Assembly (NCBI RefSeq): GCF_024362365.1
Contig: NZ_CP101464.1
Coordinates: forward strand, 2,790,001 to 2,854,000
Reading direction: 5' to 3'
Source of the DNA: Janibacter sp. CX7
GTDB taxonomy: Bacteria; Actinomycetota; Actinomycetes; Actinomycetales; Dermatophilaceae
Length of the DNA: 64,000 nt
Under the pieces are notes generated by a model. That model was not told the origin of the DNA. It saw nothing but the letters and a program-made list of their open reading frames with translations, and did not search any database. Both the position numbers and the translations under genes were made by a program. Below, piece after piece: positions 16,987 to 25,888 of this stretch. Positions within the stretch are counted from its first letter, which is position 1; the number at the start of each line of letters is the position of its first letter.

Positions 16987-18810
16987 TCACCCGAGGTGGT
17001 GGACCGGCGCCAGGGCGTGGACCGGGGTGTCGAGCCCGACGTGCCGGGCCTTGAGCTGCAGGGCGAGGTAGAGCGAGTAGTGCCGCGACTGGTGCAGGTT
17101 GCCGCCGTGGAACCACAGGTTCTCCTGCTGCGTCGGCTTCCACATGTTGCGCTGCTCGCCCTCCCAGGGGCCCGGGTCCTTGGTCGTGTCCGAGCCGAGA
17201 CCCCAGACTTTGCCGACCTTGTCCGCGACCTCCTGGCTGATGAGGTCGGCAGCCCAGCCGTTCATCGAGCCGTAGCCCGTCGCGTAGACGACGAGGTCGG
17301 CCTCGAGCTCGGTGCCGTCGGCGAGGACCACCGCGTCCTCGGTGAGGTGGTCGAGCTGGCCCTTGACGAGCTTGACGCTGCCGTCGGCGACGAGCTCGGC
17401 CGCGCCGACGTCGATGTAGTAGCCGGACCCGCGCCGCAGGTACTTGAGGAAGAGCCCCGAGCCGTCGTCACCGAAGTCGAGGTCGAAGCCGGCCGCCTCG
17501 AGCCGCGCGTAGAAGTCGGCGTCGACCTGCTTCATCTTGTCGTAGAGCGGGATCTGGAACTCGTGCATGATCCGGTAGGGCAGTGACGCGAAGACGAGGT
17601 CGGCCTTCTCCGTCGTCATCCCCGCCGCGAGCGCCCGCTCGGAGTAGAGGTCACCGAGACCGATCTCCATGAGACTCGCGCTCTTGACGATGTGCGTCGA
17701 CGAGCGCTGCACCATCGTCACGTCGGCTCCGTGCTCCCACAGCGCGCCGCAGATGTCGAAGGCGGAGTTGTTGGACCCGATGACGACGACCTTCTTGCCG
17801 GTGTACCGGTCCGGTCCCGTGTGCTGCGACGAATGGTGCTGCTCGCCGCGGAAGATGTCCTGACCGGGCACGGTCGGCACGTTGGGCTTGCCCGACATGC
17901 CGGTCGCGAGGACGAGCTGCGTCGGCCGGAGGGTCATCGCCTGACCGTCGCGGTCGATCTCGACGGTCCACTCCCCCTTCGCCTCGTCGTAGCTGGCGCT
18001 CTTGACCGTCGTGGAGCCCCAGTAGGGCACCTCCATGATCTTCGTGTAGCTCTCCAGCCAGTCGCCGATCTTGTCCTTGGGGGCGAAGACCGGCCAGTTG
18101 TCGGGGAACTTCAGGTACGGCAGGTGGTCGTACCAGACCGGGTCGTGCAGGCAGAGGGACTTGTAGCGCTGCCGCCACTGGTCGCCGGGTCGCTCGTTGC
18201 GGTCGAGCACGAGCGAGGGCACCCCGAGCTGGCGCAGCCGGGCGCCGAGGGCGATGCCGCCCTGTCCGCCGCCGACGACGAGGACGTAGGGCTGGGTGCT
18301 CACGCCCATCGCCGCGTCCTCGGCCTCGCGCTTCTCCTTCCAGCTGAGGCGCTGTGGGTCGACGCCGTGCTCGGCCCCCTTCGGCCGGTACTCGCCGCGC
18401 GGCTCCTCGTGGCCCTTGAGCTCGTAGAGGGTGGTGAGGAAGGTCCAGGCGCGGTCCTCGCCGTCCTCGGTGACGAGCCGGGCGAGCCCGCGGCCGCGGC
18501 CGACCGCGGTCTCGAAGGTGAACCAGGCGGTGATCACCCCGTCCTCCTCGGTCGCCTCCTCGGAGAGGGCGAAGCTGCGAGCCGCGGTCGCACGCGCCGT
18601 GCTCTCGAGCAGCTCGCTCACCCCCTCCCGGTGCTCTACGGTGACGAGGTTCCACGAGAAGGCGACGAGATCTCGCCAATAGCTCTCGGTGGCGAAGAGA
18701 TCTGCGGCCGCCGCCACGTCCTGCGCCGTGAGGGCCGCCTCGAGGGCACCGAACCAGGCCGTTGCCCGCTCGGTCGCCGTCGTCGTCTGCTGCTCGGTCA
18801 TCTGGGTCAC
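16987..18810 (-). CDS. NTF2/SnoaL-fused flavin-containing monooxygenase
   Basis: A 607-residue protein. GTG 18810 is favoured because AAAGGAG lies six bases upstream; an ATG at 18801 is in frame. Residues about 10-140 look like a SnoaL/NTF2-type small domain (WFGALEAALTAQDVAAAADLFATESYWRDLVAFSW). The rest is a class B flavin monooxygenase: FAD motif VLVVGGGQGGIALG, NADPH motif VVVIGSNNSAFDICG and the C-terminal VVYATGYGS. Relatives oxygenate small amines, ketones or indole-pyruvate-like compounds using NADPH and O2. It is divergent from a GAF-domain activator that probably regulates it. Confidence 0.87.
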   Translation of the reverse strand: MTQMTEQQTTTATERATAWFGALEAALTAQDVAAAADLFATESYWRDLVAFSWNLVTVEHREGVSELLESTARATAARSFALSEEATEEDGVITAWFTFETAVGRGRGLARLVTEDGEDRAWTFLTTLYELKGHEEPRGEYRPKGAEHGVDPQRLSWKEKREAEDAAMGVSTQPYVLVVGGGQGGIALGARLRQLGVPSLVLDRNERPGDQWRQRYKSLCLHDPVWYDHLPYLKFPDNWPVFAPKDKIGDWLESYTKIMEVPYWGSTTVKSASYDEAKGEWTVEIDRDGQAMTLRPTQLVLATGMSGKPNVPTVPGQDIFRGEQHHSSQHTGPDRYTGKKVVVIGSNNSAFDICGALWEHGADVTMVQRSSTHIVKSASLMEIGLGDLYSERALAAGMTTEKADLVFASLPYRIMHEFQIPLYDKMKQVDADFYARLEAAGFDLDFGDDGSGLFLKYLRRGSGYYIDVGAAELVADGSVKLVKGQLDHLTEDAVVLADGTELEADLVVYATGYGSMNGWAADLISQEVADKVGKVWGLGSDTTKDPGPWEGEQRNMWKPTQQENLWFHGGNLHQSRHYSLYLALQLKARHVGLDTPVHALAPVHHLG

Positions 18811-18872
18811 GATCCGCTCCTTTGCGTTGTACCGTGACCCACACAACTCCGGCAGCGGCGCCGGGCGACAGG

Positions 18873-18889
18873 GTTGCATGACGTTGCAT
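18873..18889. promoter_or_regulatory. Direct repeats in the monooxygenase/GAF-regulator intergenic region
   Basis: GTTGCAT occurs at 18873-18879 and again at 18883-18889, one helical turn apart, in the 118-bp divergent promoter region. It is a candidate binding site for the GAF regulator at 18929; this is inference from position. Confidence 0.35.
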
Positions 18890-18928
18890 CCCTCCCGCTC
18901 CCCTCCGCCGTCGGGTGAGGAGCGAGCC

Positions 18929-20167
18929 ATGGAACCGAGCGAGCGGGAGCGTGCGCGGCAGCGCGACGCCCACCTCGGCGCGTGCTCGAAGGGCGATCCC
19001 CCCGGCCGCGCGGACGTCATCGCGTCGTGGCGAAGGGTGAGCGCCGCGGGGGTCGACCCCGGCGGACGGCCCCGCATCGCGCCCCTCGATGAGGCCGAGG
19101 TGCAGCGCCGCCGCACCCACCACGGGCTCGACCGCATCACCTCCGAGCTCACCCCCTACCTCCAGTCGGTCGTCGACGGCGGCCACCTCGTCGTCGTCAC
19201 CGACGCCGACGGGCACGTGCTGTGGCGGATGGGCCGCCCCGGGGTGCGCCGCTTCGCCGACGACCTCGGCTTCGTCCCCGGCTCCGAGTGGACCGAGGGC
19301 AATGTCGGGACCAATGCCATCGGCACCGCCCTCGTCCTCGGCGAACCGGTGCACATCCAGGGCTCGGAGCACTTCGTCGAGTCACACGCCCGGTGGGGGT
19401 GCTCCGCCGCTCCGCTGCGCGACCCGTGGACCGACGAGGTCGTCGGGGTCGTCGACATCAGCGGTCCGCGCACGGCGATGCACCCGAGCGTGCTCGCGAC
19501 CGCGGCCATGGCCTCCCGGCTCGCCTCGATGGAGCTGCTCGAGCGGCACCGCCGCTCCCTCGAGGAGCTGCGCACCGGGTCGGGCCACGTCCTCACCCGC
19601 GTCAGCAGCCCTGCCGCCGTCGTCGACCGCGCCGGGCACGTCGCCGCGACCTCCGGCCTGCTGACCCAGCGGCGGGTCGCCCTTCCCGACGACCTCCAGC
19701 CCGGCGTCGTCCACCTCGCCGGGCTCGGCGACGTCGTCGTCGAGCCGTTGCCCGGCGGCTGGCTCCTGCGCGGCGGGCCCGCCGAGGGCCCGCTCGCGCC
19801 GCGGGCCGTGCTCGACCTCACCGCCGAGCCGAGCATCGAGGTGGTCGCCGAGTCCGGCGCGTGGACGCGGCGGCTCACGCCCCGCCACGCCGAGCTTCTC
19901 CTCGCGCTCGTCGGCGCGGGCGACACGGGGCTGACCGCCGCGGCCCTCGCCGACGAGGTCTTCGCCGACCCGAGCAGGGTCGTCACGGTCCGCGCCGAGA
20001 TGTCCCGGCTGCGGCGGGTGCTCGGCGGGCTGCTGCTCGCGCGCCCCTACCGAGTCGCCCCGACCGTCGACCTCGAGGTCCGGTGGCCGCCGAGCGGGAC
20101 GCAGTTGCTGCCCGGAGCCAGCGCCCCCGTCGTCATGCGTGCGCGGGGGGCTCTGGCGCGGGCGTAG
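18929..20167 (+). CDS. GAF domain transcriptional regulator (AcoR-like N-terminus)
   Basis: A 412-residue regulator. ATG 18929 follows GTGAGGAG. 'RADVIASWRRVSAAGVDPGGRPRIAPL' is the segment that begins AcoR-type activators, and a GAF domain follows (GHLVVVTDADGHVLWRMG...GSEWTEGNVGTNAIGTAL). There is no sigma54 AAA domain. The C-terminus has a winged-helix-like 'LTPRHAELLLALV...LADEVFADPSRVVTVRAEMSRLRRVLGG'. A paralog with the same plan lies at 51312. In actinobacteria this type commonly neighbours oxidoreductase genes. It is divergent from the monooxygenase, its likely target. Confidence 0.8.
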   Translation: MEPSERERARQRDAHLGACSKGDPPGRADVIASWRRVSAAGVDPGGRPRIAPLDEAEVQRRRTHHGLDRITSELTPYLQSVVDGGHLVVVTDADGHVLWRMGRPGVRRFADDLGFVPGSEWTEGNVGTNAIGTALVLGEPVHIQGSEHFVESHARWGCSAAPLRDPWTDEVVGVVDISGPRTAMHPSVLATAAMASRLASMELLERHRRSLEELRTGSGHVLTRVSSPAAVVDRAGHVAATSGLLTQRRVALPDDLQPGVVHLAGLGDVVVEPLPGGWLLRGGPAEGPLAPRAVLDLTAEPSIEVVAESGAWTRRLTPRHAELLLALVGAGDTGLTAAALADEVFADPSRVVTVRAEMSRLRRVLGGLLLARPYRVAPTVDLEVRWPPSGTQLLPGASAPVVMRARGALARA

Positions 20168-20176
20168 GGTGACGCG

Positions 20177-21448
20177 GTGCGTCGCCTCCGGGGCCTGCTG
20201 GCCGACACCCGCCCACTGCAGGTCCCGGCGTACCGTCGGCTCTTCACCGCGCAGATCGTCACCGTCATCGGGGCGCAGCTGACCATCGTCACCGTGCCCG
20301 CGCAGATCTACTCGATGACCGGCTCGAGTGCCTACGTCGGGCTGACCGGGATCTTCGGGCTGGTGCCCCTCGTCGTCTTCGGCCTCTACGGCGGGTCACT
20401 GGCCGATCACTTCGACCGGCGTCGGATCCTCACCGTGACGACGTGGGGCCTGATCATCACCTCGGCCCTGTTCTTCGTGCAGGCCGCGCTCGGCAACACC
20501 AATGTCTGGCTGCTGCTCGCAATCTTTTCCCTGCAGCAGGCCTTCTTCGCGGTCAACCAGCCGACCCGGTCGGCGGTCCTGCCACGCATCGTGCCGGCCG
20601 AGCTGCTCCCTTCGGCCAACACGCTCAACATGACGGTCTTCACCGGCGGTGCCATCGCCGGCCCGCTCGTCGGTGGCGCGCTCATCCCCGTGCTCGGCTT
20701 CTCCTGGCTCTACCTCGCCGACACGATCTGCCTCTTCGCGACCCTGTGGGCGGTCATCTCGCTGCCGCCGCTGCCGGTCGAGGCTGTCGCCGGGTCGACC
20801 CCGGGGCTGCGCTCGGTGCTCGACGGGTTCGTCTACCTCGCCGGGCACCCGGTGCTGCTCATGTCCTTCGTCGTCGACCTCATCGCGATGATCTTCGGCA
20901 TGCCGCGAGCGCTCATCCCCGAGATGGCGCACCTCGACTTCGGCGGGCCGGTCGACGGTGGGCTGGCCTTCGCGGTGCTCTTCGCCGCCATGCCCGCCGG
21001 CGCCTTCCTCGGCGGGGTGATGTCCGGGTGGGTCTCGCGGGTGGAGCGGCAGGGCTTGGCCGTCGTCGTCGCGATCCTCGTGTGGGGTGGCGCGATCACC
21101 GGCTTCGGCACCGCGGTCGCCCTCGCCGACGGGTCGGCCGGCCTCTGGCTCGCCGTCGCCGTCGTCTTCTTCGCGGCCGGCGGTGCTGCCGACGTCGCCT
21201 CCGCGGCCTTCCGCTCGACGATGCTGCAGAGCTCGGCCACCGACGCGATGCGCGGTCGCCTGCAGGGTGTCTTCATCGTCGTCGTCGCCGGCGGCCCTCG
21301 CGTTGCCGACGTGCTCCACGGGCTCGTCGCCGGGCAGATCGGCGCGGCCACGACGACCATCGTCGGCGGCCTGCTCGTCATCGTCCTGACGCTGCTCGCC
21401 TCGGCGCTCGTGCCGGCCTTCGCGAGGTACCGGGTGCCGCGGGGCTGA
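20177..21448 (+). CDS. MFS exporter (EntS/MFS_3-like)
   Basis: A 423-residue protein starting at GTG 20177, nine bases after the GAF regulator stop. It has about 12 hydrophobic helices and the MFS loop motif GGSLADHFDRRRIL between helices 2 and 3. 'FSLQQAFFAVNQPTRSAVLPRIVPAELLPSANTLNM' is typical of the EntS/enterobactin-exporter-like MFS_3 family. The substrate is unknown. Its short gap to the regulator suggests co-transcription. Confidence 0.85.
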   Translation: MRRLRGLLADTRPLQVPAYRRLFTAQIVTVIGAQLTIVTVPAQIYSMTGSSAYVGLTGIFGLVPLVVFGLYGGSLADHFDRRRILTVTTWGLIITSALFFVQAALGNTNVWLLLAIFSLQQAFFAVNQPTRSAVLPRIVPAELLPSANTLNMTVFTGGAIAGPLVGGALIPVLGFSWLYLADTICLFATLWAVISLPPLPVEAVAGSTPGLRSVLDGFVYLAGHPVLLMSFVVDLIAMIFGMPRALIPEMAHLDFGGPVDGGLAFAVLFAAMPAGAFLGGVMSGWVSRVERQGLAVVVAILVWGGAITGFGTAVALADGSAGLWLAVAVVFFAAGGAADVASAAFRSTMLQSSATDAMRGRLQGVFIVVVAGGPRVADVLHGLVAGQIGAATTTIVGGLLVIVLTLLASALVPAFARYRVPRG

Positions 21449-21454
21449 CGCCGG

Positions 21455-21512
21455 TGGTCTCGAGGCTCGCAAGCTCGCACCTCGACCAGCGAAGGGGGCC
21501 GCACCTCGACCA
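21455..21512. repeat. REP-like repeat R2 with partial second copy
   Basis: 21455-21488 is a full element (TGGTCTCGAGGCTCGC ... GCTCGCACCTCGACCA). A right-half copy (GCACCTCGACCA) follows at 21501-21512. It lies between the MFS and phoD genes. Confidence 0.8.
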
Positions 21513-21632
21513 GCGTCGGGGAGAAGGCTGACCAAAGGCTGACCGGACCTTCATGCACGGACCACGCTGCGGGGCAGGCGGGTTCACCCAAGTCGGCGGA
21601 CGGGTTCACCCGACGACGACAGGCTGCGGCCC

Positions 21633-23210
21633 ATGACCCTCAGCCGTCGCCACGTCCTCGCCGGTGGTCTCGCCGCCGGCACCGCCACGATCATCGCCAC
21701 GCCCGCCTCCGCCAGCACCCTCACCGCTGCGGGACCGGTGCGGACCTCCCCCTTCGCCCTGGGTGTCGCCTCGGGTGATCCGACCCCGACCGGCGTCGTC
21801 CTGTGGACCCGGCTGGCGGTCGACCCGCTCGCCCCCGACGGCAAGGGCGGCATGCCGGGCCGCGACATCACGGTGCAGTGGGAGGTCGCCGACAACGATC
21901 GGATGCACCGTCCCGTCGCCCGCGGCGCGGTCCCCGCTCGGGCCGCCGACGCGCACAGCGTGCACGTCGAGGTCGAGGGCCTGCGGTCCGGCCGCGAGTA
22001 CTGGTACCGCTTCCGCGTCGACGGCCACCTCAGCCCTGTCGGCCGCACCCGCACCGCACCGCGGCGCGACGAGATGCCGGCATCGCTCGCGATGTCCGCG
22101 GCCAGCTGCGCCAACTGGGAGGCGGGATTCTTCACCGCCTATCGCTACCTCGCCGACGACGTGCCGGATCTCGTGCTCCACCTCGGCGACTACCAGTACG
22201 AGGGCAAGGGCACCACCAACCCGGCCGCGCCGCGGGTCCACGCGGGCGACGAGACCGTGACCCTCGAGGGCTACCGCCTGCGGCACGCGCAGTACAAGAC
22301 CGACCCCGACCTGCAGACCGCCCACGCCATCGCCCCGTGGCTCGTCGTCTGGGACGACCACGAGGTCGACAACAACTGGGCCGGCGGCGTCCCCCAGGAC
22401 ACCAAGGCGCCGGAGTGGAACGACACCCCCGAGCGCTTCCTCGCCCGGCGGGCCAATGCCTTCCGCGCCTACTACGAGAACATGCCGCTGCGCCGCTCCT
22501 CGATCCCCCGCGGCTCCGACATGCAGATCTACCGGCGCCTCGGCTGGGGCCGGCTGGCGAGCTTCCACATGCTCGACACGCGGCAGTACCGCGACGACCA
22601 GGCGTGCGACGACGGCTGGGACACCAACTGCGAGGCGGCACTCGACCCGAGCCGCACGATCACCGGCGCCGCGCAGGAGCAGTGGCTGCGAGAGGGACTC
22701 TCCCGCAGCGGTGCTCGCTGGGACTTCCTCGGCCAGCAGGTCTTCTTCGCGCAGCGCGACGGCAAGGTCGAGCAGGACCTGCTCCACACGAGCAACGACG
22801 CGTGGGACGGCTACGTCGGCTCGCGCGACCGCGTCACCCGCGCGTGGGTGGACGCCGGTGTGCGCAACCCCGTCGTCCTCACCGGTGACGTCCACAAGCA
22901 CTGGGCCGCCGACATCAGGACCGACTACGCCGACCCCGACTCCCCCGTCGTCGGCACCGAGCTCGTCGCCTCGTCGATCACCTCGGGCGGCAACGGCAAT
23001 GCCACGTGGTCGGACCCGATCATGGCGTGGAACCCGCACCTGAAGTTCTCCGGCGACCAGCGCGGCTACGTGCGCACGACGGTGACGCCGGCGGGGATGC
23101 GCGCGGACTTCCGCTCGGTCGACCGGGTGACGACGCGCGGTGGTGCCGCCTACACGCAGGCGAGCTTCGAGGTCGCGGACGGGCAGCGGGGGCTGCAGCG
23201 CGTGGGGTGA
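21633..23210 (+). CDS. phoD: Tat-exported alkaline phosphatase/phosphodiesterase PhoD
   Basis: A 525-residue protein with a twin-arginine signal (LSRRHVLAGG). The PhoD N-terminal domain (FALGVASGDPTPTGVVLWTRLA) precedes the metallophosphoesterase core with metal-binding motifs HLGDYQYEG, WDDHEVDNN and LTGDVHKHWAAD. The enzyme is secreted and hydrolyses phosphate mono- and diesters using Ca and Fe, typically under phosphate limitation. No PHO box was recognised; the upstream gap carries the REP-like repeat R2. A strong terminator follows. Confidence 0.93.
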   Translation: MTLSRRHVLAGGLAAGTATIIATPASASTLTAAGPVRTSPFALGVASGDPTPTGVVLWTRLAVDPLAPDGKGGMPGRDITVQWEVADNDRMHRPVARGAVPARAADAHSVHVEVEGLRSGREYWYRFRVDGHLSPVGRTRTAPRRDEMPASLAMSAASCANWEAGFFTAYRYLADDVPDLVLHLGDYQYEGKGTTNPAAPRVHAGDETVTLEGYRLRHAQYKTDPDLQTAHAIAPWLVVWDDHEVDNNWAGGVPQDTKAPEWNDTPERFLARRANAFRAYYENMPLRRSSIPRGSDMQIYRRLGWGRLASFHMLDTRQYRDDQACDDGWDTNCEAALDPSRTITGAAQEQWLREGLSRSGARWDFLGQQVFFAQRDGKVEQDLLHTSNDAWDGYVGSRDRVTRAWVDAGVRNPVVLTGDVHKHWAADIRTDYADPDSPVVGTELVASSITSGGNGNATWSDPIMAWNPHLKFSGDQRGYVRTTVTPAGMRADFRSVDRVTTRGGAAYTQASFEVADGQRGLQRVG

Positions 23211-23222
23211 CCCGCGAGGAGG

Positions 23223-23269
23223 ACGAAGGGAGGCCCCGCCGCAGATCACGCGGCGGGGTCTCCCTTCGT
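23223..23269 (+). terminator. Terminator after phoD
   Basis: A 20-bp stem (23223-23242 with 23250-23269, one G-U pair) and a 7-base loop. The outer stem is the CGAAGGG/CCCTTCG word pair. It begins 12 bases after the phoD stop. Confidence 0.8.
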
Positions 23270-23276
23270 GCGTTCA

Positions 23277-23309
23277 TGGTCTCGAGGCTCCTTTTTCGCA
23301 CCTCGACCA
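23277..23309. repeat. REP-like repeat R3
   Basis: A 33-base element with ends TGGTCTCGAGGCTC and GCACCTCGACCA. It matches R1 (in bkdC) outside the central six or so bases. It lies between the phoD terminator and the cydA promoter region. Confidence 0.85.
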
Positions 23310-23327
23310 ACGGGGCAGCAGGCGGGT

Positions 23328-23368
23328 GTAGCATCTACTACGTCATGTCGTACTCATCGACGTAGTAG
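23328..23368 (+). promoter_or_regulatory. Dyad operator in front of cydA, candidate BlaI-type site
   Basis: Perfect 10-base arms CTACTACGTC (23335-23344) and GACGTAGTAG (23359-23368) are separated by 14 bases. A second small dyad GTAGCATCTAC (23328-23338) overlaps the left arm. The dyad ends immediately before AAGGAA, the cydA ribosome site, so a bound protein would block transcription start or early elongation. The TAC/GTA half-sites resemble those used by BlaI/MecI/CopY repressors, and such a repressor is encoded at the end of this operon. Confidence 0.6.
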
Positions 23369-23379
23369 AAGGAACCGGG

Positions 23380-24819
23380 ATGGACGTCCTCGACCTCGCG
23401 CGGTGGCAGTTCGCGATCACCACCGTCTACCACTTCTTCTTCGTGCCGATCACGATCGGGCTCTCCGCGATCGTCGCCTGGTACCACTCGCGGTGGATCC
23501 GCACGCGGGACGAGTCCCACCTGCGGATGGCGAAGTTCCTCGGCAAGCTCTTCACGATCAACTTCGCCCTCGGCCTGGTCACCGGCATCGTCCAGGAGTT
23601 CCAGTTCGGCATGAACTGGAGCACCTACAGCCGCTTCGTCGGTGACATCTTCGGCGCGCCGCTGGCCCTCGAGGCGCTGCTCGCCTTCTTCCTCGAGTCG
23701 ACCTTCCTCGGCCTGTGGATCTTCGGCTGGGGCCGCATCCCCGAGCGGCTGCACGCGGCCTGCATGTGGATCGTGCACATCGGCACCCTGCTGTCGGCCT
23801 ACTTCATCCTCGCGGCCAACTCCTTCATGCAGCACCCCGTCGGCTACCGGATCAACCCCGAGACCGGTCGCGCCGAGATGGCCGACTTCGTCGCGATCCT
23901 CACCAACGAGGTCCAGCTCGTCGCCTTCCCCCACGTCATCACCGCCTGCTACCTCGTCGGTGGCGCCCTGGTCCTGGCCGTCGGGCTGCACAAGCTGCGC
24001 CAGACCGTGACGAAGGGGGGACCCGACACCGATCGCAGGATGTACCGACACGCGGCCCGCCTCGGTGCGGTCGTCGTCCTCGTCTCCGGTCTGGGTGTGG
24101 CCATCAGCGGTGACCTCCAGGGCAAGGTGATGACCGAGGTCCAGCCGATGAAGATGGCTGCGGCAGAGGCCCTTTACGACACCCCGCCCGAGGGCCAGTG
24201 CGCTCCCTTCTCCGTGCTGACCGTCGCCGGCCTCGGCGGCGAGGACCCCACGCACGTCATCGAGATCCCCTGCCTGCTCTCCTTCCTCGGCACCGGGAGC
24301 TTCGACGGGGAGGTCCGCGGCATCGCCGACCTCGAGGCCGACTACCGGGCGAGCTTCGGCGACGACGAGCTGACGCAGGCCGACACCTACGTCCCACCGA
24401 TCGCCATGACCTACTGGAACTTCCGCCTGATGATGGCCACCGGGTTCTTCGCCATGGCCGTCGGGGCCTGGGTCCTGTGGGCCACGCGCAAGGACCGGGT
24501 GCCGATGCAGCGGTGGGTCTTCCCCATCATCGTGCTCACCCCCCTCGCGACCGTCCTCGGGCACAGCTTCGGCTGGATCTTCACCGAGGTCGGCCGCCAG
24601 CCGTGGGTCGTCTTCGGCGAGATGGCCACGCACACGGCCGTCTCCCCTTCGGTCGGCGCCTCTGACGTGTGGACGTCGATGATCGTCTTCACCCTGCTCT
24701 ACGGAGGCCTGGCCGTCGTCGAGGTCCGACTCCTCCTCTCCTACATCCGCGCGGGCGCCGAGCCCTTCGAGCAGCCACGCCTCGTCGAGGACGACGAGCC
24801 GCTCGAGTTCGCCTACTGA
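23380..24819 (+). CDS. cydA: Cytochrome bd quinol oxidase subunit I
   Basis: A 479-residue membrane protein. ATG 23380 follows AAGGAA by a few bases. It starts LARWQFAITTVYHFFFVPITIGLS, where the His is a haem b595 ligand. It contains GLVTGIVQEFQFGMNW and the Q-loop/haem b558 region, and later WNFRLMMATGFF with the conserved GW.. helices. It oxidises menaquinol and reduces O2 to water with high affinity. The Q-loop is short, as usual in actinobacteria. First gene of cydABDC-blaI-M56, with a dyad operator directly upstream. Confidence 0.95.
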   Translation: MDVLDLARWQFAITTVYHFFFVPITIGLSAIVAWYHSRWIRTRDESHLRMAKFLGKLFTINFALGLVTGIVQEFQFGMNWSTYSRFVGDIFGAPLALEALLAFFLESTFLGLWIFGWGRIPERLHAACMWIVHIGTLLSAYFILAANSFMQHPVGYRINPETGRAEMADFVAILTNEVQLVAFPHVITACYLVGGALVLAVGLHKLRQTVTKGGPDTDRRMYRHAARLGAVVVLVSGLGVAISGDLQGKVMTEVQPMKMAAAEALYDTPPEGQCAPFSVLTVAGLGGEDPTHVIEIPCLLSFLGTGSFDGEVRGIADLEADYRASFGDDELTQADTYVPPIAMTYWNFRLMMATGFFAMAVGAWVLWATRKDRVPMQRWVFPIIVLTPLATVLGHSFGWIFTEVGRQPWVVFGEMATHTAVSPSVGASDVWTSMIVFTLLYGGLAVVEVRLLLSYIRAGAEPFEQPRLVEDDEPLEFAY

Positions 24820-24833
24820 CCGGGAGCACTGAC

Positions 24834-25886
24834 ATGGATCTCATCACCATCTGGTTCGTCCTGCTGGCCGTCCTGTGGACCGGCTACCTCGTCACCGAGG
24901 GATTCGACTTCGGTGTCGGCATGCTCCTGCCCGTGCTCGACAAGGGTGGGGAGCAGCAGGAGACGCGGCGACGCACGATGCTCACGACCATCGGCCCCCA
25001 CTGGGACGGCAACGAGGTGTGGCTGCTCACCGCCGGCGGCGCGACCTTCGCGGCCTTCCCGCACTGGTACGCGACGATGTTCTCCGGCATGTACCTCGCC
25101 CTGCTGCTCCTGCTCGTCACGCTCATCCTGCGCAACATGGGGCTGGAGTACCGGCACAAGCGGCACGACCGTGAGTGGGTGCGCCGCTGGGACCTGGCCA
25201 TCGTCGCCGGCTCCTACATCGCCCCCTTCGTCGTCGGTGTGGCCCTGACCAACCTCGTCGCCGGCCTGCCGATGACCGAGCACACGATGGGCAGCACCGC
25301 CTACACGGAGTTCGACGGCACCATGCTCAGCCTCTTCACGCCGGTCGCGGTCCTCGGCGGGCTCACCGTCGTCGCCGCCTGCCTCACCCACGGCGCGCAC
25401 TTCCTCGCGCTCAAGACCGACGGCCCGATCCGCCAGCAGGCGCGCTCGGTCGCCACCCGCGGTGGCCTCGTCACGGCGGTGCTCGCCGTCGCGCTCTTCG
25501 TGTGGCTCGGCGCGCAGCGCGGCACCGCCGTCTCGTGGGTCGTCTCCGGCGTCGCCGCGGTGGCCCTGCTCGCCGCGATCGCGGCCAATGCGAAGGGGAG
25601 GGAGGGCTGGGCCTTCGTCGGCACCTCCGTGACGATCGGCCTGACCGTCGTCAGCTACTTCGTCATGCTGGCGCCCAATGCGATCAACGGCCGCGGCGAC
25701 AGCCCCGACCTCACCCTCGAGGCCGCCGCGAGCTCGCCGATGACCCTGGAGATCATGACCTGGGCGGCGGTGGTCTTCACCCCGATCATGATCGGCTACA
25801 CGGTGTGGACCTACTGGGTCTTCCGGCGGCGGCTGCGGGTCGAGCACATGCCCGAGCACGAGCCGGCGGGCGCGGGGGCGCACTGA
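24834..25886 (+). CDS. cydB: Cytochrome bd quinol oxidase subunit II
   Basis: A 350-residue polytopic subunit starting MDLITIWFVLLAVLWTGYLVTEGFDFGVGMLLP, the standard CydB opening. GPHWDGNEVWLLTAGGATFAAFP and NMGLEYRHKR are conserved. It stabilises the haem groups of subunit I. It starts 14 bases after cydA and ends two bases before cydD, so it sits within one transcription unit. Confidence 0.95.
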   Translation: MDLITIWFVLLAVLWTGYLVTEGFDFGVGMLLPVLDKGGEQQETRRRTMLTTIGPHWDGNEVWLLTAGGATFAAFPHWYATMFSGMYLALLLLLVTLILRNMGLEYRHKRHDREWVRRWDLAIVAGSYIAPFVVGVALTNLVAGLPMTEHTMGSTAYTEFDGTMLSLFTPVAVLGGLTVVAACLTHGAHFLALKTDGPIRQQARSVATRGGLVTAVLAVALFVWLGAQRGTAVSWVVSGVAAVALLAAIAANAKGREGWAFVGTSVTIGLTVVSYFVMLAPNAINGRGDSPDLTLEAAASSPMTLEIMTWAAVVFTPIMIGYTVWTYWVFRRRLRVEHMPEHEPAGAGAH

Positions 25887-25888
25887 CG

